Both the position numbers and the translations under genes were made by a program. DNA of 49,211 nt from Pedobacter psychrotolerans (GTDB taxonomy: Bacteria > Bacteroidota > Bacteroidia > Sphingobacteriales > Sphingobacteriaceae): contig NZ_SLWO01000002.1 in the NCBI RefSeq assembly GCF_004340665.1, positions 524,429 through 573,639 on the forward strand. Reading direction: 5' to 3'. Shown one piece after another: positions 9,570 to 18,750 of the stretch. The stretch's first letter is position 1. The number at the start of each line of letters is the position of its first letter. The notes under the pieces were generated by a model. That model was not told where the DNA came from. It was given only the letters and a program-made list of their open reading frames with translations, and searched no databases.

Positions 9570-9824
9570 AATCATTTTACTTGGAGAATGTACGTTGCTA
9601 CATAATGTAACAATTGAGCGACTTACCAATTACTTTAAATGTTAAAATAAATATGATTACACTTTGAATATTGCTTTTCGATTAAAAAAATAGAGATGAG
9701 AGGTAATACGATTTAGGAATGTCAGAAAATAGATTATCTGTAATCATTCCAAAAAAAGGCGATCACTTTTATTTCAAAAAAATTAAGTTTAGATTAGATA
9801 TCAATTAATTTCTATCCATATTAC

Positions 9825-11561
9825 ATGAGTGACTTTCAGATAAAAAAATCGCCAACGGTTTATGATGCTATTATTGTTGGATCTGGTGCCGGTGGCGGTA
9901 TGGCGGCATATGTTTTAGCTAACGCAGGCCAAAAGGTTTTAATGCTTGAGGCTGGTCAATATTTCGACCCCCGAATAGATGCGCATCAATTGAAATGGCC
10001 TTGGGAATCTCCACGTCGTGGCGCATCTACTACGAGACCTTTTGGTGATTTTGATGCCTCATATGGCGGCTGGGAGTTGGAAGGTGAACCTTATACAACC
10101 AAAGATAAAACCGAATTTGAATGGTTCAGATCCAGAATGCTGGGCGGACGCACCAATCACTGGGGAAGAATATCACTCCGAATGGGTCCGCTTGATTTCC
10201 AGGCGAAAGATGGTTTAACGGATGACTGGCCCATTACTTATGACGATGTAAAACCATTTTATGATAAAGTTGACCGTTTAATTGGCGTTTATGGCACTAA
10301 AGAAGGATTGCCTAATGAACCAGATGGCATTTTTATGAAACCGCCAAAACCCCGGCTAACTGAGCTTTTTATTAAAAAAGGAGCAGATAAAGCAGGAGTT
10401 AAAGTCATTCCGGGCAGAGGTTCCGTTTTAACAGAACCTTTACCAAATAATAGCGATAGGGCACCTTGCTTCTATTGCGGCCAATGTGGGAGAAGCTGTA
10501 AAGTATATGGCGATTTTTCTTCTTCATCTTGCTTGGTGATTCCTGCAGTTAAAACCGGAAACCTTACTGTTATTACTGATGCAATGGTTCGTGAAGTGAT
10601 TACAGATAAAGATGGATCGGCCAAAGGAGTTTCCTATGTAAACCGGAAAGATTTACAAGAATATCAGGTAAATGGAAAAATGGTGATTTTAGGCGCAAGT
10701 GCTTGTGAATCGGCCCGTATTTTATTGAATTCTAAATCATCTGCACATCCTAATGGCTTAGCCAATAGTAGTGGCATAGTAGGTAAATACCTTCATGATT
10801 CTACCGGTGTAAGCGTTTCAGGATTTCTGCCTCAGTTAATGGATAGAAAACGTTATAATGAAGATGGTTTAGGAAGTGTGCATATTTATTCGCCATGGTG
10901 GCTAGATAATAAAAAACTTAACTTCCCGAGAGGTTACCACATTGAATATTGGGGTGGAATGGGAATGCCTGCTTACGGCTTCGGCGGAGGTGTTCCGGAA
11001 ATGAACGGCATGGTGCCTGGAAGAGATGGCAAAATGAAGGATGCAGGCGGTTATGGTAAATCTTTAAAAGATGATTACCGCCGTTTCTATGGCACAACTG
11101 TAGGTATGGCGGGGAGAGGAACAGCCATAGCCAGAGCAGATAATTATTGTGAAATTGATCCAAATGCAGTCGACAAGTTTGGTATTCCAGTATTGAGATT
11201 TCACTACAAATGGGCTAAGGAAGAAATTTTACAAGCTAAACACATGCAGGATACCTTCCTTACCATGATGAAAGAAATGGGTGGTGTAGTGACTTCCAAA
11301 ATTCAGGGACCAGAAACCAATTATGGATTACTTCCCCCAGGGAAAATTATTCATGAGGTCGGCACCATTAGAATGGGCGATGATCCTAAAAATTCTGCTT
11401 TAAATAAATACTGTCAGGCGCATGATTGCAAGAACTTATTTGTGGTAGATGCGGGTTCATTTGTTCAGCAAGGCGATAAGAATGCCACTTGGACAATTCT
11501 TGCATTATCCATGCGCACCGCTGAATACATTTTAGCTCAAAAGAAAAAACAAAACATTTAA
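9825..11561 (+). CDS. GMC family FAD-dependent dehydrogenase, catalytic subunit
   Basis: 578-aa GMC oxidoreductase of the gluconate/glucose dehydrogenase large-subunit type. The FAD dinucleotide loop is IIVGSGAGGGMAA (16-28), followed by LEAGQ. RMLGGRTNHWGR (104-115) is the second FAD contact. HEVGTIRMG near the C-terminus and DKNATWTILAL carry the expected active-site region. Cysteines at 215, 218, 221, 225 and 236 include a C-x5-C-x3-C spacing like that I recall for the 3Fe-4S cluster of FAD-glucose dehydrogenase. It has no signal peptide of its own; the downstream subunit, 11 bp away, could carry it through Tat. The substrate is unknown, probably a sugar or polyol. Confidence 0.85.
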   Translation: MSDFQIKKSPTVYDAIIVGSGAGGGMAAYVLANAGQKVLMLEAGQYFDPRIDAHQLKWPWESPRRGASTTRPFGDFDASYGGWELEGEPYTTKDKTEFEWFRSRMLGGRTNHWGRISLRMGPLDFQAKDGLTDDWPITYDDVKPFYDKVDRLIGVYGTKEGLPNEPDGIFMKPPKPRLTELFIKKGADKAGVKVIPGRGSVLTEPLPNNSDRAPCFYCGQCGRSCKVYGDFSSSSCLVIPAVKTGNLTVITDAMVREVITDKDGSAKGVSYVNRKDLQEYQVNGKMVILGASACESARILLNSKSSAHPNGLANSSGIVGKYLHDSTGVSVSGFLPQLMDRKRYNEDGLGSVHIYSPWWLDNKKLNFPRGYHIEYWGGMGMPAYGFGGGVPEMNGMVPGRDGKMKDAGGYGKSLKDDYRRFYGTTVGMAGRGTAIARADNYCEIDPNAVDKFGIPVLRFHYKWAKEEILQAKHMQDTFLTMMKEMGGVVTSKIQGPETNYGLLPPGKIIHEVGTIRMGDDPKNSALNKYCQAHDCKNLFVVDAGSFVQQGDKNATWTILALSMRTAEYILAQKKKQNI

Positions 11562-11572
11562 AGAATTACTAT

Positions 11573-12211
11573 ATGAACAGACGTGATTCCATAAAAGCAT
11601 TAGGCCTAACAGCCATTAGTACCAGTGTAATATTAGATGCCTGCAAACAACCCGAAAGCAAAACCGCTGATATTACTACACCAAAAGAAGAAGATGGTAA
11701 AGAGGCAGGACGTGAACAATGGGAAATTGACCGGGACAAAAGGTTAAAAGCTGAAACATATTTTACCAAACATGAAATGGCAACAATAACTGTTTTAGCA
11801 GACATTATCATTCCAAAAGATAATGTATCAGGAAGTGCATCCGATGCTAAAGTGCCTGAGTTTATTGAATTTATTGTTAAAGATATTCCTGAACATAAAA
11901 TCCCTATGCGTGGCGGATTAAAATGGCTTGATGTTTACTGTTTTAACAAATTTAATAAATCCTTTATAGAGGCATCTTCTGATCAACAGATTTCTATAAT
12001 TGATGAAATCGCCTATCCAAAGAAGGCAAAGCCAGAAGTTCAGGCTGGGGTTACATTTTTTAATAGGATGAGAAGTTTAACTGCATCAGGCTTTTATACT
12101 ACTGAAATTGGCGTAAAAGATATTGGTTATGCCGGAAATGCGCCTAATCAATGGACTGGTGTGCCAGATGACGTATTGAAGCAATATGGTATGCAAAACG
12201 TTAAGGTGTAA
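11573..12211 (+). CDS. gluconate 2-dehydrogenase subunit 3 family protein (small/hitchhiker subunit)
   Basis: 212-aa partner of the GMC dehydrogenase. The N-terminus is MNRRDSIKALGLTAISTSVI followed by LDAC: a twin-arginine pair (3-4), a hydrophobic stretch and Cys24 in a lipobox-like position (Asp before Ala-Cys is unusual). So export by Tat and perhaps lipid anchoring are likely. Residues 55-190 match the subunit-3 fold by pattern (TVLADIIIPKD; VPEFIEF). In known complexes this subunit escorts the catalytic subunit to the periplasm. No cytochrome c subunit follows, so the electron acceptor must be encoded elsewhere. Confidence 0.85.
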   Translation: MNRRDSIKALGLTAISTSVILDACKQPESKTADITTPKEEDGKEAGREQWEIDRDKRLKAETYFTKHEMATITVLADIIIPKDNVSGSASDAKVPEFIEFIVKDIPEHKIPMRGGLKWLDVYCFNKFNKSFIEASSDQQISIIDEIAYPKKAKPEVQAGVTFFNRMRSLTASGFYTTEIGVKDIGYAGNAPNQWTGVPDDVLKQYGMQNVKV

Positions 12212-12231
12212 TTAGTAATATCAAAACAAAT

Positions 12232-12313
12232 CGCCATTTCGATCGAAGTGGAGAAATCTTTGTAAATCGGTTCAAAGATTTCTCCATTCCGTTGCACTCC
12301 AGTCGAAATGACG
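12232..12313. repeat. inverted-repeat intergenic element (CGAAATGAC family)
   Basis: A 13-bp perfect inner stem (12250-12262 with 12273-12285) is flanked by imperfect outer arms (about 12233-12243 with 12302-12312, GCCATTTCGAT / GTCGAAATGAC). It lies between convergent genes and may also act as a terminator. This resembles dispersed REP-like elements of Bacteroidota. Confidence 0.7.
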
Positions 12314-12352
12314 ACTATTCGATAATTAAAATGAGGCTTCGTTTATAACGAG

Positions 12353-12374
12353 AAGATCGATTTATATCGATCTT
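12353..12374. terminator. hairpin between convergent genes
   Basis: A perfect 9-bp stem, 12353-12361 with 12366-12374, closes the loop TTAT. A second near-palindrome, CCCGTTTGCAAATCGGG, follows at about 12413-12430. Neither has a clear T-run, so the termination role is inferred from position only. Confidence 0.35.
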
Positions 12375-12436
12375 AGTATAATTACACACTGCTAATGTGT
12401 TTCTGAATGATCCCGTTTGCAAATCGGGACCAGAAA

Positions 12437-15406
12437 CTACTCCACCATCAATATCAAACCTTTTCCTTTTTCGATAGGAATTGGTTTTCCAATAGGATAA
12501 TTTCCAGCAACCTGAAACTGATCAATATTTGGAGCTGAGATTTTTGCCTTATCGGCATTTAAGCCTAATTTATTCCAATCAATAATTAAATTAACCTGTA
12601 CATCATCCTCTGCCCAACTTGCCAAAGCGATCATCGTCTTTCCTTGCTTCTTGTAAACAGTTGCTAATACTTTCGAATGATCAGTTTTTACAAGACAGTT
12701 ATCGCTCCAATAACCAATCATTTCAGATCCTTTAATGCCGAAGTTATCCCAAGCTTTCCACAAAGGTTTTGGATCACTTTTATCCGACCAGCCGAGGCGG
12801 CTCGTCATGCCATAAATCATTCCCCGCCAAGGATTTCCATCATCTTGTAGCATCTCCCCCATTAAACCAAATGGAATTCCGCTTACTTCGGTTAAAAAAA
12901 AGTCAGGGCTATTTTTTTGATAATCGAAATATTCACCAAACCATAAACGATTGAGATAAGGAAAATGCTCCAGATATAAAATGGCACTATTATTAAAACC
13001 ATCATTCTTATTATACTGGTTAGCAGAATGGAGATCAATAATACCTGGGTGATGATTTTGAGTTAATACACGTTTAATGCGTTTCATCGTAACCCGGTCA
13101 AATGCTACATCATCAAGATACACACCATCAATACCCACATTATTCACAAGCCAATTCATACCTTCTACGTAATAATTATGCCAACGGTTCATCCCACTGT
13201 TAATTATAGCCGCATCTTTTATCTCAGGCACAAACCATGCAGCGATGTAATTAGAATCTAAATGCTCCTGCAACCAACTAAATCCTCCACCTTTTCCAGG
13301 TGAATACACTTCAGTACCCAAACTTCGTAAGGCTGGCCATTCATAAGCATGATTGGAGAGCTCCCGTACAGTATTATAAATTTTAACTTTTAAGCCTCTG
13401 GTGTGCGCATCATCAACATAATTTTTCATTTTTTTCCATTCGATAAAAGGATAATTTATCCATGGATTAATAGGTGTGGCATGGTGAATATTAACTACAG
13501 TTGCACCTGTCGATTTAATTGAATCCAAATCTCCATATTTATGATAAAAGCGATTTTCCCATTGGAAATCAGTATCAATTAAGTGAAAGGGAGTAATCAA
13601 TAAGTTAAAATTATAATAAAGCACATCACCTTTTTTCATACTTCTGGCTCCGGTAAAACTATCAGCCAACATTGAGCTACCTTTAACATTAATCTGAATG
13701 CCACCTTTATTATCATTACCCCATGACTTTGGCAATAACAAAGGTTTCTGCAAGTAGAAATTAGTATTTAGCGGACGAATATAGTTTTCATCTCTGAGGT
13801 TATAGTATAGCCCTGCATTTACATTTCCAATCCAAACTGCATCCTGATTTTTATTTGCTACATCCCATTTCCATTTAACCGTATCAGGACGAAGGCCACC
13901 CTTTTCTCCCAAACCCATTAAATATTTAGTTGAGTTTTTTTCAAAAGGAATGTGAAAATCGACATTGCTAAAATTGACATCTTTTAAGGCTGTAACTTTT
14001 ACTACATAATGAACATATCCATCAAATTCTAAGGCCCCTTCTACATCCATTTGGAGATTTGGCGATGTGTTGGATGCCGTCCATTTTACAGTTCCAGCCT
14101 CTTTACTGGTAATTTGAAAATTGCTCGCAGCAAATTTTTCCTGAGTTTTAGGTGTATTGTAAAAATGAAAATGAATCGGCTCGTATAAAATATTATTTGG
14201 CTTTTCTGTATAAGCCGTCATTTCTGAATTGAAAAACGTTTGAATCTGCTTAGGGAAACCATCTGCATTAATTTCGAACTTTCTACCCAAAAGTGAGATT
14301 ACGTTTCCATTAACAGTTAAAGGTGTGTAAGGCGCAACCACTGTATTTGCTTGTGCTAGCGTAGAATTTAACCAGGTTAAGCGGGTTTGTTTATTGGGAG
14401 TTCCTACACCGGCATCCGCCAATATCTGATTGGTGACCGAGATACGCACATCAATAACCTTAGAGTTACCATTACTTTTTACCGTGAATTTACCTGAATA
14501 AATACCCGCTGTTGTATTTTCTGGAATATTCACAGTAATCCATATCGGCTGAACTTTACCAGAAGCTACATTTACAGTTTGAACCAATGGTTTATTGTCA
14601 TAACTTGTCCCATTCGTATTTAAGCAGTTGATATATTTCTTCGAAATCATCTTTCCAGTCTTGCTTTTTAAATCACTAAAACTCACGCTTATTTGTTGCA
14701 AATCCTTCATTGCAAATACACCTAACTGAAAAGCATAATTCTCACCTCTACTTGCAACGCCAGAAAAATTCTTTTGAGTGCCTTTTTGAATCCATCGGTA
14801 TGGTAAATCATTTTGCATCTTAATAGGATACATTCTATCTTCAGGAAAAACAATAAAGGTATTATTAGGATATTTAGCTTTTATATCATTAGTTTCCTTC
14901 TTGGTAGCGATCACTTCCATAGGGTAAAAGGAATTGAAGGCATCTATAGATTGTATTTCTAAAACTATAGTATTAAGCTTCACAATTTTTGCCTTGCTTA
15001 ACCAGTTCTTATCAGACACATTTGATTTTAAGTATACTCCTTTAGGATAATTACTCCTACCCTCATTTTTATAAGGTAAATAATAAATGTAGTATTTACC
15101 TTTTTGAGGTGCTTCAAAATAAATCTCAGCGCTTTCCTGAGTGAAACGATCAAGCCCTAAAACAGAAACATTTTTACCCGTAGCATCCTGAATTATGATC
15201 CCTTTTGATTCTGGATGGTTATCCCGTCTACGCCAATTGATTTTAGCGTGAGCCGTTTTTCCTTCGCCGCCAAACTGAACAATTACCCGATGGTTTCCCA
15301 ATGAATCAGCATTCCAGGAATGATTACCATTTGTATATTTTAATACTTGAGCATTGATTGATAACTGCCAGAACAGACAGAGCAAAAGAAAAAGCCTAAA
15401 TTTCAT
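12437..15406 (-). CDS. secreted putative glycoside hydrolase (DUF6067-type)
   Basis: 989-aa protein with a cleavable signal peptide (about 1-19, hydrophobic run then SINA-Q). The N-terminal 330 residues look like beta-sandwich modules. A middle beta-rich region precedes a likely TIM-barrel from about residue 590, with segments such as TGATVVNIHHATPINPW, GLKVKIYNTVREL and GIDGVYLDDVAFDR (about 755-768); the last holds candidate catalytic Asp residues. The extreme C-terminus looks like a small beta domain. I recognise it as DUF6067/glycoside-hydrolase-domain type; substrate unknown. No SusC/SusD pair is adjacent, so it is an orphan enzyme. Confidence 0.7.
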   Translation of the reverse strand: MKFRLFLLLCLFWQLSINAQVLKYTNGNHSWNADSLGNHRVIVQFGGEGKTAHAKINWRRRDNHPESKGIIIQDATGKNVSVLGLDRFTQESAEIYFEAPQKGKYYIYYLPYKNEGRSNYPKGVYLKSNVSDKNWLSKAKIVKLNTIVLEIQSIDAFNSFYPMEVIATKKETNDIKAKYPNNTFIVFPEDRMYPIKMQNDLPYRWIQKGTQKNFSGVASRGENYAFQLGVFAMKDLQQISVSFSDLKSKTGKMISKKYINCLNTNGTSYDNKPLVQTVNVASGKVQPIWITVNIPENTTAGIYSGKFTVKSNGNSKVIDVRISVTNQILADAGVGTPNKQTRLTWLNSTLAQANTVVAPYTPLTVNGNVISLLGRKFEINADGFPKQIQTFFNSEMTAYTEKPNNILYEPIHFHFYNTPKTQEKFAASNFQITSKEAGTVKWTASNTSPNLQMDVEGALEFDGYVHYVVKVTALKDVNFSNVDFHIPFEKNSTKYLMGLGEKGGLRPDTVKWKWDVANKNQDAVWIGNVNAGLYYNLRDENYIRPLNTNFYLQKPLLLPKSWGNDNKGGIQINVKGSSMLADSFTGARSMKKGDVLYYNFNLLITPFHLIDTDFQWENRFYHKYGDLDSIKSTGATVVNIHHATPINPWINYPFIEWKKMKNYVDDAHTRGLKVKIYNTVRELSNHAYEWPALRSLGTEVYSPGKGGGFSWLQEHLDSNYIAAWFVPEIKDAAIINSGMNRWHNYYVEGMNWLVNNVGIDGVYLDDVAFDRVTMKRIKRVLTQNHHPGIIDLHSANQYNKNDGFNNSAILYLEHFPYLNRLWFGEYFDYQKNSPDFFLTEVSGIPFGLMGEMLQDDGNPWRGMIYGMTSRLGWSDKSDPKPLWKAWDNFGIKGSEMIGYWSDNCLVKTDHSKVLATVYKKQGKTMIALASWAEDDVQVNLIIDWNKLGLNADKAKISAPNIDQFQVAGNYPIGKPIPIEKGKGLILMVE

Positions 15407-15473
15407 TATGAGTTTGTTTTAGGCTAATTTATAAATACCTCCTTGAAATAATGCTATGTAATGAAAAAATGAG

Positions 15474-15485
15474 ACAAACGTTTGT
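15474..15485. promoter_or_regulatory. palindromic candidate operator upstream of the glycosidase gene
   Basis: ACAAACGTTTGT is a perfect 12-bp palindrome with central CG, 67 bp upstream of the glycosidase start. LacI/GalR-family regulators typically bind such CG-centred palindromes, so sugar-responsive repression is possible. No regulator gene is adjacent. Confidence 0.35.
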
Positions 15486-15592
15486 TTATTTGGTTTATTA
15501 GTTCATTAGGCAATAGTTCATTGGTTAGTATGATTTAGAAGTTGAGTTAATTACCAATCGCAAACTGAGGACTATGATTGATTCATTGTTGG

Positions 15593-15741
15593 TGTCATTC
15601 TGAACGCAGTGAAGAATCTCTTTCCTATTACGACAGAAACCTGATATGCCTACAGATTTGATTTCAACTAATCTAGATTAATCACCTTATTCAGTTCAGC
15701 ATTTCATGGCTTAAAGATTCTTCACTGCGTTCAGAATGACA
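15593..15741. repeat. long inverted-repeat element with perfect 27-bp arms
   Basis: The arms at 15593-15619 and 15715-15741 are perfect reverse complements (they start TGTCATTCTGAACGCAGTGA). They enclose about 95 bp of unique AT-rich sequence without an ORF. This fits a REP/MITE-like dispersed intergenic element. It sits between the glycosidase promoter region and the end of the ribosomal cluster. Confidence 0.85.
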
Positions 15742-15745
15742 AGAA

Positions 15746-15780
15746 AACAAAAAAAGTCCTGATCTTTCGAACAGGACTTT
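15746..15780 (-). terminator. terminator of the ribosomal protein/rpoA/rplQ transcript
   Basis: A 9-bp perfect stem (15753-15761 with 15772-15780) with a 10-nt loop is followed on the - strand by a run of seven or more T. It lies 24 bp after the rplQ stop. Confidence 0.8.
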
Positions 15781-15803
15781 CTAAACTTTTAAAGTTGAAT
15801 ATA

Positions 15804-16334
15804 TTATTCGCCTTTTGGTTCTTCAGTAGCAGGAGCTTCTTCAGTAGTAGTTTCTGGAGCAACTTCAGCAGTTTCAGCTTTCGCTTCTTCTGATTTTGGA
15901 GCAGCAGCAGCTTTACTTCTACCACGACGAGTTGTTTTCTTCTCTTCTTTCGCTTCTACATCTTTACCATAAACTTCATTATAGTCTACCAATTCAATTA
16001 AAGCCATTTCAGCGTTATCACCTAAACGGTTGTTTAATTTAATGATACGAGTGTAACCACCTGGACGATTTGCAACTTTCTCAGCAATTTCGCGGAATAA
16101 TATAGTTACTACTTCTTTATCTTGTAAGTAAGCAAATACTGTACGACGTGAGTGAGTAGTATCATTTTTTGATTTAGTGATAATTGGCTCAACATATACG
16201 CGTAAAGCTTTTGCTTTTGCTAAAGTTGTAGTAATTCTTTTGTGCAAAATCAGTGATGAAGCCATATTAGCTAACATCGCTTTTCTGTGTGAGGTAGTTC
16301 TACCTAAGTGATTGTGTTTTTTACCGTGTCTCAT
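15804..16334 (-). CDS. rplQ: 50S ribosomal protein L17
   Basis: 176-aa L17, last gene of the alpha part of the cluster. I chose the start at 16334 ([12 protein letters not shown]), where the family begins; a longer ORF starts 12 codons earlier. Residues 1-120 are the normal L17 core at the peptide exit region of the 50S subunit. Residues 124-176 are an added tail, first Lys/Arg-rich ([10 protein letters not shown]) then Ala/Glu/Thr-rich. The spacer to rpoA is 126 bp and contains a short direct/inverted repeat (about 16425-16456). Confidence 0.95.
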   Translation of the reverse strand: MRHGKKHNHLGRTTSHRKAMLANMASSLILHKRITTTLAKAKALRVYVEPIITKSKNDTTHSRRTVFAYLQDKEVVTILFREIAEKVANRPGGYTRIIKLNNRLGDNAEMALIELVDYNEVYGKDVEAKEEKKTTRRGRSKAAAAPKSEEAKAETAEVAPETTTEEAPATEEPKGE

Positions 16335-16460
16335 TTCGAGTGTTATAAAGTATATACCGTCTCTTTGCAATTAAGCTGAGGGAATTATATACTATGAAAA
16401 AATATTATTTATAGGTAAGTTTCGGACTCAAGGCTTTTGATTCCGAACTTATGACTATCT

Positions 16461-17453
16461 TTATTCTTCGTCTAATTTAAATTTAGACAGGTTCATACCA
16501 AATGATAAACCTTTCGATTTTACTAATTCCTGAATCTCTGTTAAAGATTTTTTACCAAAGTTTCTGAATTTTAACATATCAGCAACATCGTAAGAAACTA
16601 AATCAGCTAAAGTGCGGATATCAGCAGCTTTTAAGCAGTTTAATGCTCTAACTGAAAGATCCATATCTACCAATTCAGTTTTTAAGATTTTACGCATGTG
16701 TAAAATTTCCTCATCAACTTCTTTAGTTTCTTCTTTAGCTTGAGATTCTAATACTAAGTTCTCATCAGAGAATAGCATAAAGTGTTGGATAAGAATCTTA
16801 GCCGCTTCTTTTAATGCTTCTTCTGGATGAATTGAACCATCAGTAGAGATATCTAAAACCAATTTCTCATAATCCGTTTTTTGCTCAACACGAAAGTTTT
16901 CGATCGTGTATTTCACATTTTTCATTGGAGTATAAATCGAATCGATCGCAATAACACCTACAACAGCATCAGCAACTTTATTTTCTTCAGCAGGTACATA
17001 ACCACGTCCTTTATTGATGGTTAATTCCACTTCCAAAGTAACAGATTTATCCATATTGCAAATAACATGCTCAGGGTTTAAAACTGTAAAGTTGTTAGAG
17101 AATTTAGTGATATCACCAGCTTTAAACTGATCCTGACCATTAACGATGATGAAAACTTTTTCAGAATCACCTGAATCGCCAGTTTTCTTAAAACGAACTT
17201 GTTTTAAGTTTAAGATGATATCAGTTAAATCTTCTACAACACCTTTCATGGTAGAAAATTCATGAGAAACTCCTGAAAAACGAATAGTAGTAATAGCATA
17301 ACCTTCTAATGAAGAAAGTAATATTCTTCTTAAGGCATTACCAATTGTTACACCGAAACCGGGCTCTAAAGGACGAAATTCAAATGTGCCATCGAAATCG
17401 GTTGATTTCTGCATGATCACTTTGTCTGGTTTCTGAAATGCTAAAATTGCCAT
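16461..17453 (-). CDS. rpoA: DNA-directed RNA polymerase subunit alpha
   Basis: 330-aa alpha subunit. The N-terminal domain, about 1-230, forms the dimer scaffold for beta and beta-prime ([23 protein letters not shown] at about 28-50 is the hallmark). The C-terminal domain, about 255-330, contacts DNA UP elements and activators ([20 protein letters not shown]). Position between rpsD and rplQ is conserved in bacteria. A terminator-like hairpin precedes it at 17500-17528. Confidence 0.98.
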   Translation of the reverse strand: MAILAFQKPDKVIMQKSTDFDGTFEFRPLEPGFGVTIGNALRRILLSSLEGYAITTIRFSGVSHEFSTMKGVVEDLTDIILNLKQVRFKKTGDSGDSEKVFIIVNGQDQFKAGDITKFSNNFTVLNPEHVICNMDKSVTLEVELTINKGRGYVPAEENKVADAVVGVIAIDSIYTPMKNVKYTIENFRVEQKTDYEKLVLDISTDGSIHPEEALKEAAKILIQHFMLFSDENLVLESQAKEETKEVDEEILHMRKILKTELVDMDLSVRALNCLKAADIRTLADLVSYDVADMLKFRNFGKKSLTEIQELVKSKGLSFGMNLSKFKLDEE

Positions 17454-17492
17454 TTATATTTTTTTAAATTCGTTATTGAATATATAGTAACA

Positions 17493-17528
17493 AGAAAAAA
17501 GTTAATTACCCTTTTGAGGTAATTAACT
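17493..17528 (-). terminator. terminator-like hairpin between rpsD and rpoA
   Basis: A perfect 11-bp stem (17500-17510 with 17518-17528) and a 7-nt loop are followed on the - strand by TTTTTTCTTG. This has the full form of an intrinsic terminator, only 10 bp after the rpsD stop. It could attenuate rpoA-rplQ or act as a processing/stability element. Confidence 0.65.
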
Positions 17529-17538
17529 ATCTTATTTA

Positions 17539-18147
17539 TTACTTTGAGTATAACTCGATGATTAAGTTTTCCTTAATGTTTTCAGGAATCTCATCACGTT
17601 GTGGATAGGTTAAGAACTTACCAGTTAATTCACTGGCGTTCCACTCTAACCAGGCAAACTTATTAATCGTTCTGCCCGCAACTGAGTTACTAATTGATTC
17701 TAATGATTTCGATTTTTCACGAACAGCAACCACATCACCAGCTTTTAACTGATATGAAGGGATATTTACAACTTCACCATTCACAGTAACGTGTTTATGG
17801 CTAACTAACTGGCGTGCACCAGAACGGGTTGTTGAAATACCTAAACGGTAAACTGTATTATCTAAACGTGCTTCTAATAACTGAAGTAAGTTATCACCGG
17901 TAATACCAGCACGTGAAGATGCTTTTTTAAACAAGTTACTGAACTGTTTTTCTAATACACCATAAGTATATTTTACTTTTTGTTTCTCCATTAACTGGAT
18001 AGCATATTCAGATTGTTTTCCTCTTCTTTTTGATGAGCCATGTTGCCCAGGAGGATAATTTTTTCTGTCTAACACCTTATCAGGACCGAAGATTGGTTCT
18101 CTGAATTTACGGGCGATTTTTGATTTTGGGCCTGTATATCTTGCCAT
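17539..18147 (-). CDS. rpsD: 30S ribosomal protein S4
   Basis: 202-aa S4, a primary 16S rRNA binder that starts assembly of the 30S body. The S4 RNA-binding domain begins near residue 92 ([20 protein letters not shown], then HKHVTVNG). There are no cysteines at all, so this is the zinc-free form. S4 is the translational repressor of the alpha operon in E. coli, so the hairpin upstream of rpsM is a candidate target. Confidence 0.98.
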   Translation of the reverse strand: MARYTGPKSKIARKFREPIFGPDKVLDRKNYPPGQHGSSKRRGKQSEYAIQLMEKQKVKYTYGVLEKQFSNLFKKASSRAGITGDNLLQLLEARLDNTVYRLGISTTRSGARQLVSHKHVTVNGEVVNIPSYQLKAGDVVAVREKSKSLESISNSVAGRTINKFAWLEWNASELTGKFLTYPQRDEIPENIKENLIIELYSK

Positions 18148-18209
18148 TTTTTTTTCTGTTTTAAAGTATCATTCGGCCTTTAACCGAAGATTCTTAGCTT
18201 TAAAATTAA

Positions 18210-18599
18210 TTAAACTCTTCTCTTTTTAGGAGGACGACATCCGTTGTGAGGAAGTGGAGTTATATCTTTAATAGACATTACTTCGATACCTGCTACTTGC
18301 AAAGTTCTGATTGCAGATTCACGACCTGAACCCGGACCTTTTACAAACACTTCAACTTTACGTAAACCTAGATCAAACGCAACTTTACCGCAATCTGAAG
18401 CCGCTTGACCAGCTGCATACGGCGTGTTCTTTTTAGAACCTTTAAAGCCCATTTTACCAGCAGAAGACCATGAAATGGTTTGTCCGCTGTTGTTTGTTAA
18501 GGTAACGATGATGTTATTGAAGGTAGCATTGATATGCGCCTGTCCAACAGACTCAATTACAACGATACGTTTTTTTGTTACTTTTTTACTCTTAGCCAT
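18210..18599 (-). CDS. rpsK: 30S ribosomal protein S11
   Basis: 129-aa S11 of the 30S platform, full length, ending in the conserved [15 protein letters not shown]. The Lys-rich N-terminus ([11 protein letters not shown]) is typical. It is separated from rpsM upstream by 151 bp of repeat-like sequence and from rpsD by 62 bp. Confidence 0.98.
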   Translation of the reverse strand: MAKSKKVTKKRIVVIESVGQAHINATFNNIIVTLTNNSGQTISWSSAGKMGFKGSKKNTPYAAGQAASDCGKVAFDLGLRKVEVFVKGPGSGRESAIRTLQVAGIEVMSIKDITPLPHNGCRPPKKRRV

Positions 18600-18603
18600 T
18601 TTA

Positions 18604-18749
18604 TCTTTTAGATTTTAGATATGAGACTTGAGATATGAGAATTTCTCTACCCCGATACTCAGTATCCTACTTTTTCTCTTTTGTTCCAGATTTGAGCAGA
18701 TTTTAAAGACATGATTCTCACATCTAAATCTCACCTCTCACATCTATCT
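18604..18749. repeat. low-complexity self-complementary spacer between rpsM and rpsK
   Basis: The 151-bp gap carries words of the type AGATATGAGACTTGAGATATGAG at its left (18616-18640) and the complementary type TCTCACATCTAAATCTCACCTCTCACATCT at its right (about 18715-18745, given here only as a descriptor of T/C/A words). The two sides can pair imperfectly. No ORF. Such spacers recur in this cluster. Confidence 0.5.
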
Positions 18750-18750
18750 A

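Noticed and set aside
9719..9808. 29-codon ORF upstream of the GMC dehydrogenase
   Set aside because: Too short, no recognisable signal or conservation visible; likely leader or chance.
15437..15444. Perfect AAGGAGGT on the - strand upstream of the glycosidase
   Set aside because: It lies about 30 bp before the ATG, too far for ribosome binding, with no alternative start at the right distance.
16335..16370. Longer N-terminus for L17 and similarly for L15, L3, L23 and S17
   Set aside because: Upstream codons are not conserved in these families; starts were moved to the conserved first residues.
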